NCBI GenBank assembly: GCA_029553855.1
Contig: JAKPKE010000132.1
Coordinates: forward strand, 1-37,322
Direction of reading: 5' to 3'
Source of the DNA: Bacillota bacterium
GTDB lineage: Bacteria; Bacillota; Clostridia; Lutisporales; Lutisporaceae
Length of the DNA: 37,322 bases
The notes under the pieces were generated by a model. That model was not told where the DNA came from, made no database searches, and worked only from the letters and a program-made list of their open reading frames with translations. Below, piece after piece: positions 33,183-37,322 of this stretch. Numbering within the stretch: position 1 is the first letter of the stretch; every line of letters starts with the position of its first letter. Both the position numbers and the translations under genes were made by a program.

Positions 33183-34484
33183 TTAGAGAATAACCCCGTT
33201 CTTTTTAAGCTCCTTTTGCAAAGCCGGCACATCGAGCTGTGCAAATACTTTTTTTGTTTTTACCGATTGTGCTGCAGCTGTACCAGCCGCTTCTCCCGTC
33301 ACCATGCAGCATGGTATAAGCCTCAAATACTCCTGAGCATAATGGTCAGATGAAATGAAACGGCCAGCCGTGATAAGATTGTCGACATTTTGAGGAATAA
33401 GTGACCCATAAGGTATTTCAAAGGAAATATCATTTTCAGTATCCAAGCCAGCGAGTCCAATAACATCTGAAAACTCTTTCCCCCCTCGTATTGTTTCCTT
33501 TGTAACCTTATCTTTGCCGCACAATATACGGCTCAGCCGGACACCTAATTGAGGCGCGACTTTTACAAGCTGTGCATTCTTAAAACCAGGAAGATTTTCC
33601 CGGTAATAATCTACAGCTGAAACGATTTTTTCACGCATCTCTATTTCAGCATTTGACAGCGCGTCAACATCTAATTCGTTAATCTGCCCCAGCCAGTTGT
33701 TAAACCACACAACAGAATCAACCATCGTACGCATGAAATACAGAGAAGCGTGCGGCGTTTTCATTATCTTTTTAAACTCATCAGGGTTTTCCCGCTGGTT
33801 ATTCAGCGCGTTTTCGATATCCACATTGCCTACCCAAAAAACAAGACCGGCACCCCTTTTATCTTCCACAAAGGGAGAACCTGACCAGCTCATAACATCC
33901 CCATCCCCGCTGGCATCCACAATTACCTTAGCCATAATGGCCATGCGACCTGATTTACTCTCAAATATTACACCTTTGATTGTGTTTCCATCCATAACCA
34001 CATTGGATGCCCATGCATGGAGGAGTATTTTGACTCCTGCTTCTTTCAGCATTGTGTTAAATTCATATTTCGCGTATTCAGGATGAATATTGACATTCAA
34101 GCGGACTGCTTTGTCATTCCAGCCTACCGATGCCCAGCTGCGCCAATATTCAATTTTTTCAGGATCCGAACTGTTCACTTCATCCATAGAAGGCATATAA
34201 CCCCGTCCAGGCGTTTCCGATTTACATAGGCGTTGAGCAAATTCATATGCTATTCCACCGACAATTTGTCGTCCGGCCCCATTACAATATGGCTCTATAA
34301 CCGATACCATACCCCCTGTGGCTAAACCGCCTAACCATCCATATCGTTCAACTAAAATAACCGACAGCCCACTTCGCGCTGCTGCCAACGCTGCTGCAAA
34401 TCCGGCAACCCCTCCCCCAACGACCAAAACATCAGTTGTGTCATAAACGGCAATCTCTCGCCTTTCCTCAACAATTGTATTCAT
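33183..34484 (-). CDS. FAD-dependent oxidoreductase (FAD_oxidored family)
   Basis: A 433-residue flavoprotein. The N-terminus has a dinucleotide-binding fold (TTDVLVVGGGVAGFAAALAA, about 14-33) and VERYGWLGGLATGGMVSV, the hallmark of the FAD_oxidored (PF12831) group; residues about 187-196 read VIVDASGDGDVMSW and the C-terminus DNLITAGRFISSDHYAQEYL then GEAAGTAAAQSVK. These are soluble oxidoreductases commonly linked with sugar-acid and other catabolic clusters, mostly without biochemical assignment. No signal peptide is seen. AGAAAGGTG precedes the ATG. Lies between the aldolase and the TRAP genes, 102 bases upstream of the binding-protein gene. Confidence 0.9.
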   Translation of the reverse strand: MNTIVEERREIAVYDTTDVLVVGGGVAGFAAALAAARSGLSVILVERYGWLGGLATGGMVSVIEPYCNGAGRQIVGGIAYEFAQRLCKSETPGRGYMPSMDEVNSSDPEKIEYWRSWASVGWNDKAVRLNVNIHPEYAKYEFNTMLKEAGVKILLHAWASNVVMDGNTIKGVIFESKSGRMAIMAKVIVDASGDGDVMSWSGSPFVEDKRGAGLVFWVGNVDIENALNNQRENPDEFKKIMKTPHASLYFMRTMVDSVVWFNNWLGQINELDVDALSNAEIEMREKIVSAVDYYRENLPGFKNAQLVKVAPQLGVRLSRILCGKDKVTKETIRGGKEFSDVIGLAGLDTENDISFEIPYGSLIPQNVDNLITAGRFISSDHYAQEYLRLIPCCMVTGEAAGTAAAQSVKTKKVFAQLDVPALQKELKKNGVIL

Positions 34485-34635
34485 AGTACACCTTCTTTCT
34501 AAATGATTTAGTAACCTATTATCATACTTTCGGGTAAGTTTTTAAGTCTGATGAAAGGTTATGTATTACAATTAATTTTTGCCAATAAAATTTATACTCT
34601 AAAAGGGAGACAGATTTAAATACCAATCTTAGCAG

Positions 34636-35532
34636 TTAATTGGATATAGCCCCCATATTGACTAGAATCTGTTTCAATTCAGATTCCTCATCACTGCTTA
34701 ACGGCAGCCTTGGACCGCGCATATATCCACCCGCCAAGCCTAACATATTGGACATTGATTTTACAGCCTGAACTAACTTTCCGGAATTCTCCAAATATCT
34801 AAGCATAGGCAATAATTTGTCATATACTTCGCGTCCGCCGCTAAAGTCCTTAGCAGCATAAGTTTTCTCGAATAATTCGATACAAAGTTTCGGAGTAACA
34901 TTAGATGAAACTGAAATCCAACCTTGTGCTCCAAGAACAAAATTTTCATATGCCAGATCCTCCCAACCGCACAATAGTTTTACCTCAGAAGATGCATATG
35001 CCTTGACATCTCTTGCCCTTTGAACGGATCCGGTCGAATCTTTAAGGTATTGTACATTTTTCAATTCATCAAATATCTTAATTAATGTCTTTTCGGTAAC
35101 ATCAACCCCTGTAGTCCATGGATTATTATACAGGATTATAGGTATATTGATAGCATCGTTGATATCTTTATAATATCCATAAACTTGTTCCATGTCAGGT
35201 TTGCAGTATGGAGGCGGTGAAATCATCACGCCGGCTGCTCCTATCGATTCAGCATGCTTAGAGAATGCTATTGCTCTCTTCTGTGTTTCGCAAGTAGTAC
35301 CAACTACCACAGGCACTCTCCCTTTAGCTGCCTTCATGACAAATTCTGCAACTTTATACCTTTCTTCATCCGTTAAACTCGCATACTCACCAGTACTTCC
35401 TAATGTCAAAAGTCCATGTACTCCTTGGCTTATCAACCATTCAATGTTTGATTCAAATCCCTTGTAATCAACTTCATCATTTTTGTCAAAGGGAGTAATC
35501 AGTACTGTAATTATGCCTTGTAAATCCTTCAT
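34636..35532 (-). CDS. DapA/NanA-family aldolase (dihydrodipicolinate synthase-like)
   Basis: A 298-residue TIM-barrel lyase. Conserved features: VLITPFDKNDEVDYKGFESN, LLTLGSTGEYASLTDEER (substrate carboxylate loop GSTGE), ILYNNPWTTG with the Tyr of the catalytic triad, and YLKDSTG with the Schiff-base Lys near 165. Family members condense or split 2-oxo acids with pyruvate. In a catabolic transport operon a role as a 2-oxo-acid aldolase or decarboxylase is more likely than lysine biosynthesis, so I do not call it dapA. It is the first gene after the ANTAR leader at 35597-35665; AGGAGG precedes the ATG. Confidence 0.92.
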   Translation of the reverse strand: MKDLQGIITVLITPFDKNDEVDYKGFESNIEWLISQGVHGLLTLGSTGEYASLTDEERYKVAEFVMKAAKGRVPVVVGTTCETQKRAIAFSKHAESIGAAGVMISPPPYCKPDMEQVYGYYKDINDAINIPIILYNNPWTTGVDVTEKTLIKIFDELKNVQYLKDSTGSVQRARDVKAYASSEVKLLCGWEDLAYENFVLGAQGWISVSSNVTPKLCIELFEKTYAAKDFSGGREVYDKLLPMLRYLENSGKLVQAVKSMSNMLGLAGGYMRGPRLPLSSDEESELKQILVNMGAISN

Positions 35533-35596
35533 TTTTCTCCTCCTAATTCTTAAAATTTTTTATATGTATTTTAATAAAAAACTATGTATAAAATAT

Positions 35597-35665
35597 AAAA
35601 GGCCTGGATACAGAATAAATCTGCAGCCAGGCCCTATTGCCCGTGAAGTGTACCCTATTGTACAC
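35597..35665 (-). promoter_or_regulatory. ANTAR-type dual-hairpin leader with overlapping terminator (copy 1, before the aldolase)
   Basis: Read on the minus strand: hairpin 1 GTGTAC-AATAGG-GTACAC (35665-35648), spacer TTCA, hairpin 2 CGGGC-AATAGG-GCCTG (35643-35628), then a terminator with 5' arm GGCCTGG (35633-35627), inner stem TGCAGA/TCTGTA and 3' arm CCAGGCC (35607-35601), followed by TTTTATATTTT. Hairpin 2's 3' arm lies entirely within the terminator's 5' arm, so formation of hairpin 2 blocks the terminator. The identical hexaloops, the spacing and the adjacent ANTAR regulator make an antitermination target very likely. The first A of the loop matches the known ANTAR target pattern; the G usually cited at position 4 is A here. 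Confidence 0.87.
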
Positions 35666-35681
35666 AAAATATCTGATTCTA

Positions 35682-35710
35682 AGTATAATGTTATTTTATT
35701 GTTATAATAA
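35682..35710 (-). promoter_or_regulatory. Possible promoter of the aldolase-TRAP-dehydrogenase operon
   Basis: On the minus strand TTATTA (35705-35710, weak -35), a 17-base spacer and TATACT (35682-35687, good -10). The inferred start near 35675 is about 10 bases before hairpin 1 of the ANTAR leader, so the nascent RNA would begin directly with the regulatory structures. Confidence 0.45.
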
Positions 35711-35878
35711 CATATTCTTTTACGATAAGCAAGCGATACCGTATTTTTTCTTATTACTGTTACTGTTACTCGTTAGCCTTATTACTGCAGTTTCCGTTTT
35801 ATATATATTTAAATTATCTGAAAATAAGCCCGTTAATATCGTAATGATCTCTCTGTTTTTTTTATATGTAATATGTAG

Positions 35879-35908
35879 TTGTAAAAGATAAATGAATAAA
35901 GTTATAAT
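35879..35908 (+). promoter_or_regulatory. Probable promoter of the ANTAR regulator-sensor pair
   Basis: TTGTAA (35879-35884), an 18-base spacer and a perfect TATAAT (35903-35908). The start would lie near 35915, giving a leader of about 44 bases with GGGAGG just before the ATG at 35959. No ANTAR hairpins occur in this leader. Confidence 0.6.
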
Positions 35909-35958
35909 TAATATTATACAGTAATAATTTTTTTATTTCAACGGACGGGAGGCATATC

Positions 35959-36681
35959 ATGAGAACAGTAGTTATTGCTGATGATGAACCAATTACAAGG
36001 ATGGATATCAGACAAATGCTAGAGGAAAATAAATTTTCAGTAGTTGGTGAGGCATCTGACGGATTTGATGCAATAGAACTGTGCCGCCAGCACAATCCTG
36101 ATATTGTGCTAATGGACATAAAAATGCCAATTTTTGATGGTCTTGAAGCTGCAAAAAATATACTTGAAAATGATCTTGCGGAATGTGTAGTAATGCTTAC
36201 TGCCTATTCGGATCAGGAGCTGATTGAACGTGCAGGACAAGCCGGTGTAACAGGATATCTGGTCAAGCCGGTAGATCAAAAAAGATTGCTTCCTACCATC
36301 GAAATTGCAGTAGCTCAGGGAAAAAGAATAAGGCAAGCAAAATCAGAAGCTGAGATAGCAAAAAAACGTCTTAATGATAGCCGTATAATTGATCGCGCGA
36401 AAGCTATTATTGCTGGTGAAATGGGTATAACTGAAGCCCAGGCATATCGGGAATTACAGAGCATATCGATGACTAAGCGCTGCACAATGGCCTCTCTCGC
36501 AGAAAAAATTGTGAAAGGAAAATCACAGGGAACAGAGATTCAAAATGTAAAAACTCTGCTTATGGAACGCTATGGAATATCAGAAGCTGCAGCCTATAAG
36601 CGTCTTGCAGCACAAGCCAAACAAGAAAACCTCTCAGTACAAGAAATAGCAAGACTGATTCTCTCTGAGTATAAAAGATAA
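35959..36681 (+). CDS. ANTAR response regulator (EutV-like) with two tandem ANTAR domains
   Basis: A 240-residue RNA-binding response regulator. Receiver domain 1-120: acidic Asp8/Asp9, phospho-acceptor Asp53 in VLMDIKMP, Thr81 in MLTAYSD and Lys103 in YLVKPV. A short coiled coil (about 122-138) leads to an ANTAR domain at 138-186 (LNDSRIIDRAKAIIAGEMGI then TEAQAYRELQSISMTKR and SLAEKIV). A second ANTAR-like unit follows at 193-236 (VKTLLMERYGISEAAAYKRL then AAQAKQENLSVQEIARLI). EutV-type regulators have one such domain and are about 190 residues, so this one is longer by one unit. It should bind the two dual-hairpin leaders in this island and stop transcription termination when phosphorylated by the sensor that follows 21 bases downstream. 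Confidence 0.93.
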   Translation: MRTVVIADDEPITRMDIRQMLEENKFSVVGEASDGFDAIELCRQHNPDIVLMDIKMPIFDGLEAAKNILENDLAECVVMLTAYSDQELIERAGQAGVTGYLVKPVDQKRLLPTIEIAVAQGKRIRQAKSEAEIAKKRLNDSRIIDRAKAIIAGEMGITEAQAYRELQSISMTKRCTMASLAEKIVKGKSQGTEIQNVKTLLMERYGISEAAAYKRLAAQAKQENLSVQEIARLILSEYKR

Positions 36682-36702
36682 AGTAATCGAAAGGATTAAT
36701 TA

Positions 36703-37322
36703 ATGAAGGAAAAAATGACAATGACTCTGCGGCAGCTATGCCTACAAAAGACAACACTAACTTCTGATGACATTTCCCAGCTTGAAAGGATAAGCCAACA
36801 GCTTCAAATTATGGCGGACCTGACAATGGGAGATGTATTCATAGATTGCATGGAAACTGATAATAAAACCGTTTTGGTTCTTGCACAAAAAAGTCCACAA
36901 TGGGGGCTGTCATCCTATGGTACAAATACTGTCGGCATGAATGTTCAAAGGAAAAATGAACCTGCCGTTTATCACGCATTTGAGTCTGGGGTACCGGTAA
37001 GGGATCTCAAAGCTATCACTCCGGAAAGCAAGGCAGTAAGACAGAATGTAATTCCAGTCCGGAATAAAAATGGAAAAACTATTGCAGTTGTAATCTGTGA
37101 GCTTGATATAAGCAAAAGTTTGCGGCAGGAAAAGAAATTCGATGAATTAATGCATGGACAGGATAATATATCAGGTCTGTTAAACGGCCGCAATCCCCAG
37201 GGCGGAACAAATCAGACAACACGGGAAATCAACCATATGGTCAAGAATAATATGCAGATGGTAGCAAGCCTGCTGGGTCTGCAGTCAAGAAAGTCTTCAA
37301 ACTCTGAAGTTAAAGAAGCCTT
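36703..37322 (+). CDS. EutW-like sensor histidine kinase, C-terminus cut off by the window edge
   Basis: An open frame from the ATG at 36703 runs to the right edge (206 codons). The first 140 residues form a soluble sensing domain of the type found at the N-terminus of EutW-like kinases (GDVFIDCMETDNKTVLVLA, AVYHAFESGVPVRDL, NVIPVRNKNGKTIAVVICEL). A linker leads to a HisKA_2 phospho-acceptor motif, TREINHMVKNNMQMVASLLG, with His178. No membrane helix is seen, so it senses a cytoplasmic compound. The HATPase domain must lie beyond the window. It is the expected partner of the ANTAR regulator upstream. Confidence 0.9.
   Translation, partial: MKEKMTMTLRQLCLQKTTLTSDDISQLERISQQLQIMADLTMGDVFIDCMETDNKTVLVLAQKSPQWGLSSYGTNTVGMNVQRKNEPAVYHAFESGVPVRDLKAITPESKAVRQNVIPVRNKNGKTIAVVICELDISKSLRQEKKFDELMHGQDNISGLLNGRNPQGGTNQTTREINHMVKNNMQMVASLLGLQSRKSSNSEVKEA

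Larger units (their letters stand above)
35533..35958. other. Divergent regulatory region of the ANTAR-controlled island
   Basis: A 426-base stretch without a supported gene. On the minus-strand side it holds the ANTAR leader (35597-35665) and a promoter-like pair (35682-35710). On the plus-strand side it holds the promoter of the response regulator (35879-35908). A short hydrophobic open frame at 35637-35891 starts inside the leader and is probably not translated. Confidence 0.6.

Noticed and set aside
34636-35532. Naming this gene dapA or nanA
   Set aside because: The fold and catalytic Lys are shared by many lyases; the operon context is catabolic and offers no lysine or sialic acid genes.
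27521-35665. Two direct repeats 8 kb apart, as if flanking a mobile element
   Set aside because: The repeats are transcribed leader structures, each just upstream of an operon, with structure-preserving differences. No transposase or target duplication is present.
35637-35891. A hydrophobic 84-codon open frame upstream of the ANTAR regulator
   Set aside because: It starts inside the ANTAR leader on the opposite strand, has no ribosome binding site and its Leu-rich content follows from AT-rich DNA. The interval is better explained by promoters and the leader.
1-37322. CRISPR array, prophage, insertion sequence or restriction system
   Set aside because: No regular spacer array, integrase, transposase, phage structural gene or methylase/nuclease pair was seen on either strand.

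Overview
The window looks like chromosomal DNA from a low-to-moderate GC, Gram-positive, anaerobic member of the Clostridia. Evidence: strong AGGAGG-type ribosome binding sites, sigma-A promoters, several lipoproteins with Cys lipoboxes, an S-layer-homology (SLH) surface protein, a stalk-domain protein, 7TM-type histidine kinases, iron-dependent alcohol dehydrogenases and an ANTAR antitermination system. I see no phage, IS element or CRISPR array. The organism is inferred from gene style only.

Layout. 1-2101 (minus): three exported proteins (a truncated secreted protein, a lipoprotein, a stalk-domain protein). 2215-6939 (minus): an AraC-type regulator, a membrane protein with a degenerate chemoreceptor tail, and a secreted beta-propeller protein. 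7048-11259 (minus): a MacAB-like ABC export operon (permease, ATPase, lipoprotein adaptor). 11387-12322 (minus): an M19 dipeptidase. 12459-16703 (plus): a NimA-like flavoprotein, then a sensor/regulator set in which a kinase-like protein without catalytic parts precedes a NarL-type response regulator and an intact paralogous kinase. 16895-19341 (plus): a lipoprotein and an FN3/SLH surface protein. 19391-22285 (minus): oligoendopeptidase F and a TelA-like protein. 22449-24300: a GNAT acetyltransferase and a lipid kinase. 24451-24663 (minus): two serine tRNA genes behind a textbook promoter.

The most interesting part is 24838-37322, a catabolic island with its own RNA-based control. Minus-strand genes encode a DapA-family aldolase, an FAD oxidoreductase, a TRAP transporter (binding protein, small and large membrane subunits), two tandem Fe-dependent alcohol dehydrogenases, and then a glycerol-kinase-like FGGY kinase and a class V aminotransferase. 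Divergently, on the plus strand, sit an ANTAR response regulator and an EutW-like sensor kinase (cut by the window end). Two nearly identical leaders, one upstream of the aldolase (35597-35665) and one upstream of the kinase (27521-27590), each fold into two small hexaloop hairpins followed by an intrinsic terminator whose 5' arm overlaps the second hairpin. That is the architecture of an ANTAR antitermination target. The response regulator appears to carry two ANTAR domains in tandem, matching the two hairpins. I infer that the sensor detects a small molecule, the regulator suppresses termination at both leaders, and uptake and catabolism switch on together. The substrate cannot be named from sequence; the kinase lacks the glycerol-binding Arg, so ordinary glycerol use is unlikely.
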